Below the pieces are notes generated by a model. The model saw only the letters and a program-made list of their open reading frames with translations. It was not told the DNA's origin and did no database searches. Shown here piece by piece: positions 1 through 10,782 of a DNA stretch of 64,000 nt (position 1 is its first letter; every line of letters begins with the position of its first letter). The translations under genes and the position numbers were made by a program. The stretch is from Pseudomonas sp. ADAK18. Lineage in GTDB: Bacteria > Pseudomonadota > Gammaproteobacteria > Pseudomonadales > Pseudomonadaceae. The stretch spans positions 2,893,001 to 2,957,000 of the forward strand of contig NZ_CP052859.1 in NCBI RefSeq assembly GCF_012935695.1. The letters are read 5' to 3'.

Positions 1-1520
1 GGTTCAAGGAACACGTGAATCTGTGAAAACAGCCGCACCTCGGTGGTGGTCATGCGCCGTACCAGATGCTTGGGCTGCAATTGCGCGGGATGAGTCAGGC
101 CTGCGGCACTGAGCATTTCACCGAGCGCCACCAGGGTGTTGCGATGGAAGTTGTGCACCCGCTCGGCCTTGTCCGGTACTTGCAGCGCGCGCTGGCGCAG
201 CGGGTCCTGGGTCGCGACGCCGGTGGGGCATTTGTTGGTGTGGCAGCTTTGCGACTGGATGCAGCCGATGGCAAACATAAAGCCCCGGGCCGAGTTGACC
301 CAGTCGGCACCGATGGCCAGCACGCTGGCGATGTCGAAGGCGCTGACAATCTTGCCACTGGCTCCCAGTTTGATAGGCCCACGCAAGCCGGCGCCGACCA
401 AGGTGTTGTGCACGAACAGCAAGCCTTCGCGCATGGGCATACCGATGTTGTCCGTGAACTCGCGAGGTGCTGCACCGGTGCCGCCTTCCTTGCCGTCAAC
501 CACGATGAAGTCCGGCAGGATGCCGGTCTCCAGCATGGCCTTGACGATGGCCATGAACTCCCACGGATGGCCCAGGCACAGCTTGAAACCCACCGGTTTT
601 CCCCCGGAAAGATTGCGCAAGCGCACGATGAACGCCAGCAGCTCCATGGGCGTACTGAACTCGGAGTGCCGCGCGGGCGACACGCAATCGCTGCCCATTT
701 GCACGCCACGGGTGCTGGCGATTTCTTCGTTGACCTTATGCTTGGGCAGGATGCCGCCGTGACCCGGCTTGGCACCTTGGCTCAGCTTGATCTCGATCAT
801 TTTGACTTGCGGCTGGCGTGCCTGCTCGGCAAAGCGTTCCGGATCAAAGCGACCGTTCAAGGTACGGCAGCCGAAGTAACCGCTGCCGATTTCCCAGATC
901 AGGTCGCCGGCAAACTCGCGATGGTAGGGGCTGATGCTGCCTTCACCGGTGTCATGGGCGAAGCCGCCCAGACTCGCGCCTTTGTTCAAGGCACGGATGG
1001 CATTCGCGCTGAGGGCGCCGAAGCTCATGGCCGAGATGTTGAACACCGACGCACTGTAGGGCTGCAAGCATTCGGGGCCACCGACCACCACGCGAAACTG
1101 CTGTGGGTCGCAATGATCACTGGGCAACATGGAGTGGCTGATGAATTCGAAACCCGGCTTGTAGACGTCAGTCAGCGTGCCGAAGGCTTTTTCCGCCGGC
1201 TGGTTTTTCGCGCGCTGATAGACGATCGAACGCTGGGTTCGGGAAAACGGCAATTGTTCATCGTCGCCCTCCAGCAGGTACTGGCGGATCTCCGGGCGAA
1301 TGGTTTCCACCAGGTAGCGGATATTGCCCAGAATCGGGTAGTTGCGACGCACGGAATGATGGGTTTGCAGCAGGTCATTGAAGCCGATAAGGCTGAGCAC
1401 ACCGGTGACCAGCGTCAACCCGGTCAGCCAGGGTGACAGGGGCAGGAAAAACAGGCTGCCCAACGTAAACAGCACACACACGGCGAAGACGGCATACCGG
1501 CTCAAGAGTGACACTTTCAT
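1..1520 (-). CDS. FMN-binding glutamate synthase family protein (3' end outside window)
   Basis: The frame opens at an ATG at 1520 and stays open to the left edge, so about 506 residues are visible and the C-terminus is missing. The N-terminus has two hydrophobic stretches (about residues 7-26 and 30-46), then a domain like the FMN-binding half of GltB. Seen motifs include SAMSFGALS (about residue 165), KPGHGGILP (about 247) and GGTGAAP (about 345), followed by a Cys-containing region (SCHTNKCPTG). Family members are stand-alone GltB-like flavoproteins of roughly 530-550 residues, often membrane-anchored, with no proven substrate. The long plus-strand frame over the same bases is a shadow. 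The family call is firm; the role is unknown. Confidence 0.88.
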   Translation of the reverse strand, partial: MKVSLLSRYAVFAVCVLFTLGSLFFLPLSPWLTGLTLVTGVLSLIGFNDLLQTHHSVRRNYPILGNIRYLVETIRPEIRQYLLEGDDEQLPFSRTQRSIVYQRAKNQPAEKAFGTLTDVYKPGFEFISHSMLPSDHCDPQQFRVVVGGPECLQPYSASVFNISAMSFGALSANAIRALNKGASLGGFAHDTGEGSISPYHREFAGDLIWEIGSGYFGCRTLNGRFDPERFAEQARQPQVKMIEIKLSQGAKPGHGGILPKHKVNEEIASTRGVQMGSDCVSPARHSEFSTPMELLAFIVRLRNLSGGKPVGFKLCLGHPWEFMAIVKAMLETGILPDFIVVDGKEGGTGAAPREFTDNIGMPMREGLLFVHNTLVGAGLRGPIKLGASGKIVSAFDIASVLAIGADWVNSARGFMFAIGCIQSQSCHTNKCPTGVATQDPLRQRALQVPDKAERVHNFHRNTLVALGEMLSAAGLTHPAQLQPKHLVRRMTTTEVRLFSQIHVFLE

Positions 1521-1607
1521 TGTTATTCCTCGACAGAAAAGACTGGCCTAGCGGGTAATGCCGATCAGTTAAGCGAACACAAGACCTCAAGACAGAGAAG
1601 ATCAAAG

Positions 1608-1715
1608 GTGGGAGCTGTCGAGCCCCAGCGAGGCTGCGATAGCGGTGGGTCAGGCAACATCAATGTTGACGGTGCCGACGCCATCGCAGCCTCGCTGGGG
1701 CTCGACAACTCCCAC
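1608..1715. repeat. 108-bp hairpin repeat, copy 1
   Basis: Near-perfect inverted repeat. The left arm reads GTGGGAGCTGTCGAGCCCC and the right arm is its complement, ending CTCCCAC at 1715. Arms are about 35 bp with a central spacer. A close relative sits at 31231-31335 with the same arms and the same central segment GGCAACATCAATGTT. This is the layout of a paired REP element (BIME) or a small MITE. Confidence 0.85.
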
Positions 1716-1769
1716 ACTGGATCTGCTTCGCTTGTTGGATCTCCATTCCTTAACTGACTGGCATTAGGC

Positions 1770-2261
1770 CTAGCGGGCGGCACCCAGCTCACGAATCTCG
1801 GCGTAGCGCGCTTGCAGCTCCTGGCGCTGTTGCTTGCGCAATTGCGCTTGGGCAAAACGACGTAATTCGCCTGGGGTGTCCGGCAGCAACGGGCGCACGG
1901 GGCATGGGCGCCCATCGGGGTCGATCGCGACCATGGTGAAATAACAACTGTTGGTGTGGCGCACCGTTCGCTCGTGAATGTTTTCGGTCATCACTTTCAC
2001 GCCGACTTCCAGGGAAGTGCGCCCGGTGTAGTTGACGGACGCGAGGAAGGTCACCAGTTCGCCGACGTGAATCGGCTCCTTGAAAATCACCTGATCCACC
2101 GACAAGGTCACCACATAACGGCCGGCATAACGCTTGGCGCAGGCAAAGGCCACTTCATCGAGCATCTTGAGCAACGCCCCGCCATGGACGTTGCCCGAAA
2201 AGTTGGCTTTGTCGGGGGTCATGAGCACGCTCATGCTCAACTGATAACTGCCAGGTTCCAT
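1770..2261 (-). CDS. acyl-CoA thioesterase, hotdog fold (YciA/BACH-like)
   Basis: The 163-residue protein has the hotdog thioesterase pattern: NFSGNVHGGALLKMLDEVAF near residues 20-39 contains the HGG and Asp that are active-site features of YciA-type acyl-CoA hydrolases, followed by ENIHERTVRHTNSCYFTMVA. It would hydrolyse acyl-CoA thioesters in the cytoplasm; chain-length preference cannot be read from sequence. The ATG at 2261 gives the normal family length. The gene stands alone between two hairpin repeats. Confidence 0.88.
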   Translation of the reverse strand: MEPGSYQLSMSVLMTPDKANFSGNVHGGALLKMLDEVAFACAKRYAGRYVVTLSVDQVIFKEPIHVGELVTFLASVNYTGRTSLEVGVKVMTENIHERTVRHTNSCYFTMVAIDPDGRPCPVRPLLPDTPGELRRFAQAQLRKQQRQELQARYAEIRELGAAR

Positions 2262-2455
2262 ACAGACCTCTCACGATAGGCATTGTGATTGTCGCCATGT
2301 TGTTCTGGCGTTCAGGCCGCAGAGGTGCGACCTAGAGAGGTGAAACGTATCAGGCATCGAAGATAGTTAGCTAGCTAACAATTGGAATAAAGACTTGCGG
2401 AATGCGTAACAATGCAGGGGCATCTTGCTGATTTCTTCGGCCAACAAAGAGTGTC

Positions 2456-2585
2456 TGTAGCCGCTGTCGAGGCACAAGGCTGCGATGCCGACCGCCCAGA
2501 GGGCGGTCGCTACGCAACCCATCGCAGCCTCGTGCCTCGACAGCGGCTACAACCCATCGCAGTTGCGTGCCTCAGCAGCGGCTAC
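2456..2585. repeat. REP-type inverted repeat plus an extra half arm
   Basis: An arm beginning TGTAGCCGCTGTCGAGGCAC at 2456 is matched by its complement ending at 2551 (CGACAGCGGCTACA). A further partial, diverged copy of the right arm follows at about 2556-2585. The spacer holds an inner hairpin (CCGCCC/GGGCGG). The element fills most of the 2262-2602 gap, between the thioesterase start and the end of the cytochrome gene, and could act as a terminator or mRNA stabiliser. Confidence 0.8.
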
Positions 2586-2602
2586 ATCATCGCAGCTTCG
2601 CG

Positions 2603-3907
2603 CTATTGCTTACGCTGCTGCGCGACCTGGTTGGGCGTGACAGTGCCTTTCTTGCCACCGAACTGAGTGACCACATAGTTGGCGATAGCCGCCACTTCCT
2701 CGTCGGAATGGCTTTGACCGAAGGCCGGCATGGACTCGTGGTGGTCGCCGATGCTGATACGCGTGCCGTTGAGAATTACCTGAACCACGCTGCGTCCTTG
2801 CGGATCGTTACTGGCGGTACTGCCCACCAATGACGCATAAGACGACTGGCGCCCCTGCCCGTTCCACAGGTGGCAACCCACGCAGTTCTGCGCAAACAGC
2901 CGCTGGCCAAACGCATCCTGCTGTTGTGCCGGAGCGACCACGCTAGCGGCCAGGGCGCCTTCAGGCTTGAGGTTGACGGCGACAGACGTGTCACCGGCAA
3001 GGGCCGGTATGTCGCGCAAATACATCACCAGCGCCTGGATGTCGGCAGGTACGAGGTACTGCAGACTGTGCTCCACCGCTTCCGCCATCGGTCCGGAAGC
3101 GCTGCTGCGCCCTGGCGCGTGACCGGTTGCCAGGTAAGCCGCCAATTGCTCCTGGCTCCATCCGCCGATACCGCTCTGCGGGTGCGGGGTGATATTGGCG
3201 GCGTACCAACCCTGGATCACTTCGCCGGACAGGTACTGACCGGGCTTCATCGCAAACCCCAGGTTGCGCGGGGTGTGGCATTCGCCACAGTGGCCCAGGG
3301 CGGTAGCCAGGTAGGCACCACGGTTCCACTCCTCGCTCTTGGCCGGGTTGGCGGCAAAACGTCGGTTATCGAAGAACGCCACCTTCCAGAAGGACATGCC
3401 CCAGCGCTGGTTGAACGGGAATGGCAGCTCGTTGCGCAGGTTCGGCTGTTTGACCGGCGCCAGGCTGAACAGGTAAGCCTTTATCGCCAACACATCTTCA
3501 CGGCTCAACGCCGCATAAGAGGTGTAAGGCATGGCCGGGTACAGGTTGCCCTCAGGCCCGACGCCATCGCGCACCGCCCGCACGAACTGGTCATCGCTCA
3601 AGTTGCCGATGCCCGTCTCACGGTCGGGAGTGATATTGGTGCCGTAGATCACGCCAAACGGCAATTTGAACGCCAGGCCCCCGGCAAAAGGCTGGCCGCC
3701 AGGCTGGGTATGGCAGGCCACGCAATCGGCCGCCCGGGCCAGGTATTCGCCACGGGCCAACGGATCGGTGATCTGTGCTGGCGCACCGGCAATCGGCGCG
3801 GCCGGTTCAGCCCCCACCGGCCGTAGCACGATATACAGGACATAGACGACCACCAACGCCGCCACCGCGACCAGCAACCACAGCAGGCGTTTCCACGCGC
3901 CCGTCAT
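2603..3907 (-). CDS. triheme c-type cytochrome, electron acceptor of the molybdenum hydroxylase
   Basis: Three CxxCH heme motifs are visible: CVACH (residue 62), CGECH (about 208) and CVGCH (about 339). This matches the membrane-bound triheme cytochrome subunit of periplasmic alcohol and aldehyde dehydrogenases. Residues 7-27 form one N-terminal membrane anchor. I chose the ATG at 3907 because it overlaps the TGA of the upstream 2Fe-2S gene (ATGA); the longer frame lacks support. It is the third gene of the operon and probably passes electrons from the molybdopterin enzyme to the respiratory chain. Confidence 0.9.
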   Translation of the reverse strand: MTGAWKRLLWLLVAVAALVVVYVLYIVLRPVGAEPAAPIAGAPAQITDPLARGEYLARAADCVACHTQPGGQPFAGGLAFKLPFGVIYGTNITPDRETGIGNLSDDQFVRAVRDGVGPEGNLYPAMPYTSYAALSREDVLAIKAYLFSLAPVKQPNLRNELPFPFNQRWGMSFWKVAFFDNRRFAANPAKSEEWNRGAYLATALGHCGECHTPRNLGFAMKPGQYLSGEVIQGWYAANITPHPQSGIGGWSQEQLAAYLATGHAPGRSSASGPMAEAVEHSLQYLVPADIQALVMYLRDIPALAGDTSVAVNLKPEGALAASVVAPAQQQDAFGQRLFAQNCVGCHLWNGQGRQSSYASLVGSTASNDPQGRSVVQVILNGTRISIGDHHESMPAFGQSHSDEEVAAIANYVVTQFGGKKGTVTPNQVAQQRKQ

Positions 3908-4377
3908 GACGGCTGACCTTTGTCGAGGGCACCGGAAGCCTCGTGGATAGCGGCACGAATCCGCACATAGGTGGCGCAACGGCAGACGTTACCGGACATG
4001 GCCGCATCAATATCCGCGTCGCTCGGCGTGCTCTTCTGCATCAACAGTGCACTGGCGCTCATGATTTGCCCGGACTGGCAGTAACCGCACTGCACCACAT
4101 CCAGATTGACCCAGGCCTGCTGCACCGCCTGGCCGACCGGCGTGGCGCCGACGCCTTCGATGGTGGTCAGCTTCTTGCCCTGTGCAGCGGACACCGGCAG
4201 CACGCAAGACCGCACCGCCACACCGTCCATGTGCACGGTGCAGGCGCCACACATGGCCATGCCGCAGCCGTATTTGGTGCCGGTCATGCCGGCTTCGTCA
4301 CGCAGGAACCACAGCAGTGGCATGTTGGGGTCGCCCTCGAAGGACAGCACCTGGTCATTCACGGTCAGATTGATCAT
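3904..4377 (-). CDS. (2Fe-2S)-binding subunit of a xanthine dehydrogenase-family enzyme (IorA-like)
   Basis: This 157-residue protein has two 2Fe-2S regions: a plant-ferredoxin type near C38, C43, C46 and C58 (CGMAMCGAC) and an all-helical second cluster (CGYCQSGQ near residue 97, then NVCRCATY). This is the small electron-transfer subunit of molybdenum hydroxylases such as isoquinoline 1-oxidoreductase. It starts 9 bp after the molybdopterin subunit and overlaps the cytochrome start by 4 bp, so the three are clearly one transcription unit. Confidence 0.92.
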   Translation of the reverse strand: MINLTVNDQVLSFEGDPNMPLLWFLRDEAGMTGTKYGCGMAMCGACTVHMDGVAVRSCVLPVSAAQGKKLTTIEGVGATPVGQAVQQAWVNLDVVQCGYCQSGQIMSASALLMQKSTPSDADIDAAMSGNVCRCATYVRIRAAIHEASGALDKGQPS

Positions 4378-4386
4378 GGTTATTCC

Positions 4387-6573
4387 TTATACGCTGGGCC
4401 GCTGCAAAGGCAGGCTAAGAGACGAACGGGGCAGTCCAAGTTGGGCCAGGGCATTGCCCACCGCCGGAGCAATGACCGGGACACCCAGTTCGCCGACCCC
4501 GGTGGGCACCTCACCCGACGCCACGATGATCACTTCGATCTGCGGCATCTCGTCGATACGCAAGGGACGGTAGTTGTGGAAGTTGCTCTGCTCGACAAGT
4601 CCGTCCTTGAGGCTGATGTTGCCGTGCAAGGCAATGCCCAGGCCGTAGCCGATGCCACCTTCGATCTGGGCACGCACCACATCGGGGTTGACCACGATGC
4701 CGCAATCCACCGCGCACCAGACTTTGTGTACCCGTGGCACGCCGCCCTCGCCCAGAGACACCTCGGCAATCTGCGCCACATAGGTGCCAAAAGCCTTGGC
4801 CACGCCGACACCGCGCGCCCTGCCCTCGATCACACCTGGCCCCTGCCAGTTGGCGGCCTTGGCCACTGCGCGCAACACACCCGCTTCACGAGGCGCATTG
4901 CCCATCAGGGCCAGGCGACCTTCTACCGGGTCTTGGCCGCTTTCGTGCAGCAGTTGGTCAATAAAACTCTCGACGGCATGCCCGGTATGGGTGCTGGCCA
5001 CCGAACGCAACGAGGTGGTCGGTACCTTGCCCGGGACGATATGTGCGTCGCAACGAAAGTGCTCGAAGGTATAGGGAATCTCGCTGGCGCCTTCGACCAT
5101 CATCAGGTCCACGCCATTGACCACCAGCGCATCCATGGCGCTGTTACGCGTCCAGGAATGGCCAACAATGGTGTCGGTCCAGGCAACCACTTTGCCGCCC
5201 CGGATCGCTCCGCGCAGGCGGTGCAGGATCATCGGCCGGTACCAGCCGTTGCGCAGGTCGTCCTCACGGGTCCAGACCACCTTGATTCCGTGGCCGGGCC
5301 CAATACCCTTGGCCGCTGCGGCCATGTCGGCCGCCAGGTCTGGCCCCAGTACCGGGTTACCCAGGTCGATACGGCGACCGAAGCTGCCGCCCGCCATGAT
5401 GGTTTCGATCTCGACCTTTTCCGGCGGTAACTGGAACAGGTCGCACAGCTGTTTATGGTCCAGGGTCTGGATCTGGCACCCGTAGCGGGCCTTGACGGTG
5501 TTGCCGTCCCAGAACAGATAGCCGCCCAGCGGCTCCATCGGCGCGTGGGCCACATAGGGAAAGCTGTACTCGGCTTCGATTACCTTGTCGGCGTTTTTGA
5601 AGGCGTCATCCGGCGTCCCGACGGTTTTTGCAACCGCACCGGTTTTCTGCGCCACTTCACGGAACTCCGTGAAGATCTGCTCAGTGCTGCGCATTTCTGC
5701 CTGGCTGTCGTCCCACTCGACTTTCAGCTTGTTACGGCCCTGAATCGCCGCCCAGGTGCCCTTGGCGTAAACGGCCACGCCGGTATCAACCTGCTTGATC
5801 GCCACCACCCCTGGCACCGCCAGGGCTTCGGTGGCGTCGAAGCTGCGGACCTTGCCGCCAAAACGCGGGGATTTGGCCAGGGTGACGGTGAGCATGTCCG
5901 GTTCGTGGATGTCTTCAGAAAACTGCGCCGTGCCGTTGGTCTTGCCCAACGAGTCGACACGGTGCACACCCGTTTGTTTACCGATCAGGGTGAAGTTCGC
6001 CGGGTCCTTGAGGGTCAGCGAGGCAGGGTCCGGGGCACTCAAGCGGGCGGCCTGCGCTGCGAACTCGCCGAAGCCGGCTTCACGCCCACTGGCCGCGTGG
6101 CTGATTCGCCCCTGCTTGACGCTGATCTGCTGCGCCGGCACTTGCCATTCTTTCGCCGCTGCCTGGACCAACATGGCCCGCGCCATGGCGCCCATGCTGC
6201 GCATCTGTTGGTAGGCATTGGCCACCGAACTGGAACCACCGGTGCCCTGGAAACCAAAGGTCAGGTTCTTGTACACCGCCGTATCCACCGGCGCCGCGAC
6301 GACTCGCATCTGCGACCAGTCGGCGTCCAGTTCTTCGGCCACTAAGGTAGCCATACCGGTGTACACGCCCTGGCCTATTTCGGAATGTTTGCTCAATACC
6401 GTAACAATGCCGTCTTCCCCAATTTGCACAAAGGCATTGGGTACAAAAGCGGCTTCGTTATTAACACCGGACTTGGCTTGCGCGCCCTTGCCCGGAAGAT
6501 AGGCACCAATAACCAATACGCTGGAGCCCACAATAAACTGACGCCGAGACAGCGAGACTTCAGAAGTGCTCAT
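4387..6573 (-). CDS. molybdopterin-binding subunit of a xanthine dehydrogenase-family enzyme (IorB-like)
   Basis: This 728-residue protein begins with a twin-arginine signal (SRRQFIVGSSVLVIGAYL, about residues 9-26), so the assembled enzyme is probably exported folded to the periplasm. The body has aldehyde-oxidase/xanthine-dehydrogenase motifs such as GGSFGRRID and, near the C-terminus, GVGELGVP with the Glu expected at the Mo site. With the 2Fe-2S and cytochrome subunits it forms a three-part aldehyde or N-heterocycle oxidase. The substrate is not determined by sequence; isoquinoline is only the family name. Confidence 0.9.
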   Translation of the reverse strand: MSTSEVSLSRRQFIVGSSVLVIGAYLPGKGAQAKSGVNNEAAFVPNAFVQIGEDGIVTVLSKHSEIGQGVYTGMATLVAEELDADWSQMRVVAAPVDTAVYKNLTFGFQGTGGSSSVANAYQQMRSMGAMARAMLVQAAAKEWQVPAQQISVKQGRISHAASGREAGFGEFAAQAARLSAPDPASLTLKDPANFTLIGKQTGVHRVDSLGKTNGTAQFSEDIHEPDMLTVTLAKSPRFGGKVRSFDATEALAVPGVVAIKQVDTGVAVYAKGTWAAIQGRNKLKVEWDDSQAEMRSTEQIFTEFREVAQKTGAVAKTVGTPDDAFKNADKVIEAEYSFPYVAHAPMEPLGGYLFWDGNTVKARYGCQIQTLDHKQLCDLFQLPPEKVEIETIMAGGSFGRRIDLGNPVLGPDLAADMAAAAKGIGPGHGIKVVWTREDDLRNGWYRPMILHRLRGAIRGGKVVAWTDTIVGHSWTRNSAMDALVVNGVDLMMVEGASEIPYTFEHFRCDAHIVPGKVPTTSLRSVASTHTGHAVESFIDQLLHESGQDPVEGRLALMGNAPREAGVLRAVAKAANWQGPGVIEGRARGVGVAKAFGTYVAQIAEVSLGEGGVPRVHKVWCAVDCGIVVNPDVVRAQIEGGIGYGLGIALHGNISLKDGLVEQSNFHNYRPLRIDEMPQIEVIIVASGEVPTGVGELGVPVIAPAVGNALAQLGLPRSSLSLPLQRPSV

Positions 6574-6929
6574 TAAATAACTCCATCCTGGTGATCGACG
6601 CGACAGATGCCATACCGCACAGCACCTGCAGCCTGTTCCCGTTTCAATCTATTGATGACACACATTACTCGCAGGCACCGCAAACAACCAAGTAGCGGCG
6701 GGCAAACTTTACATAACCAGGCAAAGCTTAATGATAAAGATTACTATTTAAATCAAGCAGACAAGTTATGAGCAAGCAACAACCGATGCTTTGCGGATAC
6801 AGGCGCAAGTTGTCTGACACAGTAGTTGATCAGGCAGGGGCAACTTGGAGATAGAACGAAGCTGGCAATTTCTTGCACGATCCTGTCAATCGAGGGCTTT
6901 TATCCTCGAGGCGATGACGGACAATCCCG
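6574..6929. other. non-coding gap between deoB end and the molybdenum hydroxylase operon
   Basis: There is no convincing gene. The right part, seen on the minus strand, follows deoB and contains two small hairpins, TCGAGG/CCTCGA (6890-6909) and TGACGG/CCGTCA (6915-6932, overlapping the deoB stop). Neither has a clear U-run, so terminator function is doubtful. The AT-rich stretch at about 6725-6760 lies upstream of the IorB-like gene and is the likely promoter zone. Confidence 0.5.
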
Positions 6930-8147
6930 TCACAGAAAAGAGATTCCCCATGCCAACGGCGCCACTCCCAAATGCGCAGCCAGTGTCTGGCCGATATCGG
7001 CAAAGCTGCCCCTCTCACCCAGCCATCCCGCCGCCACGCCTGCACCAAAGGCCAATACAGGCACATGCTCGCGGGTGTGATCGCTGCCGGGACGCGACGG
7101 GTCGCAACCGTGGTCGGCGCTGATGATCAGCAACGTCTGCGGGTCCATCAACGCCAGCAGTTCCGGCAGCCTGCGGTCGAAGGCCTCCAGCGCGGCAGCG
7201 TACCCGGCCAGGTCCCGACGATGCCCATAGAGCATGTCGAAGTCGACGAAGTTGGCGAACACCAAGCTGTTGTCTGGCGCCTCCTTGAAGGCCTTGAGCG
7301 TGGCGTCGAACAGCGCATCGTTGCCGTCCGCCTTGTACAAACGGCTGATGCCTCGATGGGCGAAAATATCGCCGATCTTGCCCACCGCATGCACGGTGCC
7401 GCCGGCTTCGCACAGGCGATCCAGCAGCGTGGCCGAGGGCGGCGGGACGGTGTAGTCACGGCGGTTGCCGGTGCGGCGAAACTCGCCCGCACGTTCCCCC
7501 GTAAACGGTCGGGCAATGACCCGACCGACTGTGTATGCATCGCATAATTTGCGCGCGATCTCGCACACCCGGTACAGCGCCTCAAGCCCGAAATGGCTTT
7601 CGTGGGCGGCGATCTGCAGCACGCTGTCAGCCGAGGTGTAGCAAATCGGCTGACCGCTGCGGATGTGCGCCTCGCCCAATTCATCCAGCACGGTGGTGCC
7701 CGAGGCATGGCAATTGCCCAGGATACCCGGCAACCCAGCCTGCTCGATCAGATCAGCCAATAGCTGCGGCGGAAAGGAATCGACCGGTTGCTCGAAATAG
7801 CCCCAGTCGAACAACACCGGTACGCCCATCATTTCCCAGTGCCCGGACGGCGTATCTTTGCCTGAGGATTGCTCCCGTGCATGACCGAAGGCCCCGATCG
7901 GCGCAGCGCCCCCCCAGTTGCCCGGCAACGGCCCGTCGCCACTGGCCGCCGCTGCGGCACCCAATCCCAACCGACCCAGGTTCGGTAATGACAGTGGCCC
8001 CCTGCGCAACGGCCCATCGGCCTCGCCACGGACACACGCCTGCGCGATATGGCGCAACGTATCGGCGCCTGTATCGCCAAAAAGGGCAGCGTCGGCACTG
8101 GCACCGATGCCCAGAGAGTCCAGCACCAACACGATGGCTTTGTTCAT
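6930..8147 (-). CDS. deoB: phosphopentomutase
   Basis: This 405-residue protein matches the metal-dependent phosphopentomutase family in length and motifs: an N-terminal [10 protein letters not shown] with the metal-binding Asp, a middle [11 protein letters not shown], and [10 protein letters not shown] near the C-terminus. It interconverts (deoxy)ribose 1- and 5-phosphate, feeding nucleoside sugars into central metabolism. The ATG at 8147 overlaps the deoA stop by 4 bp (ATGA). The 38-residue upstream extension lies inside deoA and is not used. Confidence 0.95.
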   Translation of the reverse strand: MNKAIVLVLDSLGIGASADAALFGDTGADTLRHIAQACVRGEADGPLRRGPLSLPNLGRLGLGAAAAASGDGPLPGNWGGAAPIGAFGHAREQSSGKDTPSGHWEMMGVPVLFDWGYFEQPVDSFPPQLLADLIEQAGLPGILGNCHASGTTVLDELGEAHIRSGQPICYTSADSVLQIAAHESHFGLEALYRVCEIARKLCDAYTVGRVIARPFTGERAGEFRRTGNRRDYTVPPPSATLLDRLCEAGGTVHAVGKIGDIFAHRGISRLYKADGNDALFDATLKAFKEAPDNSLVFANFVDFDMLYGHRRDLAGYAAALEAFDRRLPELLALMDPQTLLIISADHGCDPSRPGSDHTREHVPVLAFGAGVAAGWLGERGSFADIGQTLAAHLGVAPLAWGISFL

Positions 8148-9451
8148 AGGGTGTCCTGGATCAAGGCGCGTGCGGCAAGGCGTTCGCCGCCCAACCGATA
8201 GGCTGCGCGCAAGGCGGATGCGCCCTGCTCGGCCTGCTCTGGAGTGCGCGCGTGCACCCAACCCAAGGGCCGTTGCGCGCTCACCTGTTCACCAACAAAG
8301 GCCAACTCGCTGAAGCCCACGGACAGGTCCAGCACGTCGTCCGGATGGCTGCGTCCGCCGCCCAGCGCCACCACGGCCAAGCCCACCGCCCGAGTGTCAA
8401 TCTCGGTGACGCGTCCTTCTTCCTGGGACCACACCGGCACCGACACAGCAGCCTTGGGTAAATGCTCGTCGGGGTTGCGGGTAAAGTCCTGCGGGCCGCC
8501 CAAGGCACTGACCATCTGCTCGAATCGCTGCAGGGCCACCCCGCTCTGCCAGGCCTGATGCAACTGATCACGGGCCTGCGCGTCATCGCTCGCCAAGCCG
8601 GCCATCGTCAGTACCTGAGTGGCCAGCGCCAAGGTCACCGCCCACAGGCGTTCACTGCGCACCTCACCCTTGAGCAAGGCCACCGCTTCGGCAACCTCCA
8701 GCGCATTGCCGGCACTGCGCGCCAGCGGCTGGTTCATGTCGGTGATCAGGGCGCGGGTATTGACCCCCGCACCGTTGGCCACCGCGACAATACTGGCCGC
8801 CAGTTCCCGAGCCTGCTCAGGCTCGGCCATGAACGCACCGTTGCCGGTCTTCACGTCCATGATCAATACGTCGAGGCCGGCGGCGAGTTTCTTGCCGAGG
8901 ATCGACGCGGTGATCAGATCAATCGACTCCACCGACCCGGTCACATCGCGGATCACATACAAGCGCTTGTCCGCCGGCGCAAGGTTGGCGGTCTGGCCGA
9001 TGATGGCGCAACCGACTTCGGCGACCACTGCGTGCAACCGCTCGGGGCTGGGTTGGCAGTCGTAGCCGGGGATGCTCTCGAGCTTGTCCAGGGTGCCGCC
9101 GGTATGCCCCAGGCCACGCCCGGAAATCATCGGCACGTAACAGCCGCAGGCCGCCAGCAAAGGCGCCAGCATCAAGCTGATCAGGTCGCCAACGCCGCCC
9201 GTGGAATGCTTGTCCACTATCGGCCCCGGCAACGCCCAGCTCAACACTTGGCCGGAGTCACGCATTGCCTCGGTCAATGCGATGCGCTCGGTCACGTCCA
9301 TGCCCTTGATAAATACCGCCATGGCGAACGCCGCCACCTGCCCATCGCTGAGACTGCCATCGGCAATGCCGGCGACAAACCGTTGAATGTCAGCCGCGGT
9401 CAGGGCGTGTCCGTCGCGTTTACGACGAATTACTTCTTGTGGCAACCACAT
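8144..9451 (-). CDS. deoA: thymidine phosphorylase
   Basis: This 435-residue protein shows the nucleoside phosphorylase signature region ([10 protein letters not shown] near residue 80), a glycine-rich phosphate-binding stretch and [17 protein letters not shown]. It cleaves thymidine with phosphate to thymine and deoxyribose 1-phosphate. It sits between the nucleoside transporter and deoB and overlaps deoB, so the pathway is complete: uptake, phosphorolysis, then mutase. Confidence 0.95.
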   Translation of the reverse strand: MWLPQEVIRRKRDGHALTAADIQRFVAGIADGSLSDGQVAAFAMAVFIKGMDVTERIALTEAMRDSGQVLSWALPGPIVDKHSTGGVGDLISLMLAPLLAACGCYVPMISGRGLGHTGGTLDKLESIPGYDCQPSPERLHAVVAEVGCAIIGQTANLAPADKRLYVIRDVTGSVESIDLITASILGKKLAAGLDVLIMDVKTGNGAFMAEPEQARELAASIVAVANGAGVNTRALITDMNQPLARSAGNALEVAEAVALLKGEVRSERLWAVTLALATQVLTMAGLASDDAQARDQLHQAWQSGVALQRFEQMVSALGGPQDFTRNPDEHLPKAAVSVPVWSQEEGRVTEIDTRAVGLAVVALGGGRSHPDDVLDLSVGFSELAFVGEQVSAQRPLGWVHARTPEQAEQGASALRAAYRLGGERLAARALIQDTL

Positions 9452-9462
9452 ACCGCACTCCT

Positions 9463-10728
9463 TTACAGCGAAATGAAAAAGCCGACGATGGCCGCACTCA
9501 TCAGGTTAGAGAGCGTGCCGCCGATCATGGCCCGCAAGCCCAGCCGCGCCAGTTCGTGACGACGTTGCGGGGCGATGCCCGTCAGGCCGCCCAACTGAAT
9601 GGCGATCGAGGACAGATTGGCAAAGCCGCACAGGGCGAAGGTGACGATCACTTGAGTGTGGACCGACAACAGCGGCACACCGGCTTCGGCGGCCTTGGCC
9701 GGGGTCAGGTAGTTAGAGAGGTCGGCATAGGCGACGAACTCGTTGAGCACCAGTTTTTCACCGATGAAACCGCCCGCCATCACCGCCTCATGCCACGGCA
9801 CCCCGAGCAGAAAGGCGATGGGCGCCAGCACGTGCCCAAGGACCAGTTGCAACGTCAGCTGCGGAAAGCCAAACCAGTTGCCTGCCCAGCCCAGCAACCC
9901 GTTGCACAGCGCGATCAAGGCGATAAAAGCCAGCAGCATGGCGCCCACGGACAAGGCCAGGCGCAAGCCAACCTGAGCCCCTTCGGCAGCGGCATCGATG
10001 ATATTCGCGGGGCGGTTCTCTGCCTGGCCCAGCTCTTCAACCAGATGTTCGGCCCGGGCGACTTCGGTTTCCGGCTCCATCAGCTTGGCCATCAGCAAGG
10101 CCCCCGGTGCCGACATGAAACACGCCGCGATCAGGTACTTGAGCTCCACACCCAGCCCCGCATAACCCAGTAATACGGAACCGGCCACGGCAGCGAAACC
10201 ACCGACCATTACCGCGAATAACTCTGAGCGTGTCAGCTTGGCAATGAACGGCCGTACCACCAACGGCACCTCCGATTGGCCAACGAAAATCGCCGACGTC
10301 ACCACCATCGACTCGACACGGCTGGTGCCCAGCAACAGACGCAAGGCACCGCCCACCAGACGGATAATCCAACCCATCACGCCGATGTAATACAGCACCG
10401 AAATAAAGCTGCCGAAGAACACAATCATCGGCAATACCCTGATGGCGAACACAAACCCGCCATTGCCGAACACTTCAAACATGTGCGGTGAACTCAGGCC
10501 ACCGAAGAGAAACTCGATGCCCTTGTTGGCGTAGAGCTGCAGCGACGCCACCGCATTAGATAAGGAGGCCAGCACCGTCTGGCCCCAAGGCACGTACAAC
10601 GCGAAGGCGCCGATCAATACCTGGATCACAAACGCTACTGAAACCGTGCGCCAGTTGATCGAACGTCGTTGGTGGGATAAAGCAATGGCAATGGCAATAA
10701 GTGTCGCTATTCCGACAAGACTGATCAT
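9463..10728 (-). CDS. concentrative nucleoside transporter (NupC/CNT family)
   Basis: This 421-residue, highly hydrophobic protein has CNT-family motifs, including [29 protein letters not shown] and [13 protein letters not shown] proteins import nucleosides with a proton or sodium gradient. It lies 11 bp upstream of deoA and downstream of cdd, consistent with a nucleoside uptake and salvage operon. Exact substrate range is unknown. Confidence 0.93.
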   Translation of the reverse strand: MISLVGIATLIAIAIALSHQRRSINWRTVSVAFVIQVLIGAFALYVPWGQTVLASLSNAVASLQLYANKGIEFLFGGLSSPHMFEVFGNGGFVFAIRVLPMIVFFGSFISVLYYIGVMGWIIRLVGGALRLLLGTSRVESMVVTSAIFVGQSEVPLVVRPFIAKLTRSELFAVMVGGFAAVAGSVLLGYAGLGVELKYLIAACFMSAPGALLMAKLMEPETEVARAEHLVEELGQAENRPANIIDAAAEGAQVGLRLALSVGAMLLAFIALIALCNGLLGWAGNWFGFPQLTLQLVLGHVLAPIAFLLGVPWHEAVMAGGFIGEKLVLNEFVAYADLSNYLTPAKAAEAGVPLLSVHTQVIVTFALCGFANLSSIAIQLGGLTGIAPQRRHELARLGLRAMIGGTLSNLMSAAIVGFFISL

Positions 10729-10782
10729 GCAGGCGCCTCAACATTGGACCAAGCGAATGCAGGCCCGAAGGCCTGCCCAGGA

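Noticed and set aside
66..1436. Long plus-strand open frame of about 456 codons
   Set aside because: It is a shadow of the glutamate-synthase-like gene on the minus strand, which has clear motifs and runs off the left edge.
2870..3826. Long plus-strand frame over the cytochrome gene
   Set aside because: It lies opposite a gene with three CxxCH motifs; no protein-like pattern of its own.
3943..5430. Nearly 500-codon plus-strand frame over the molybdenum hydroxylase genes
   Set aside because: Typical high-GC antisense frame; His/Gly/Ala-rich without motif.
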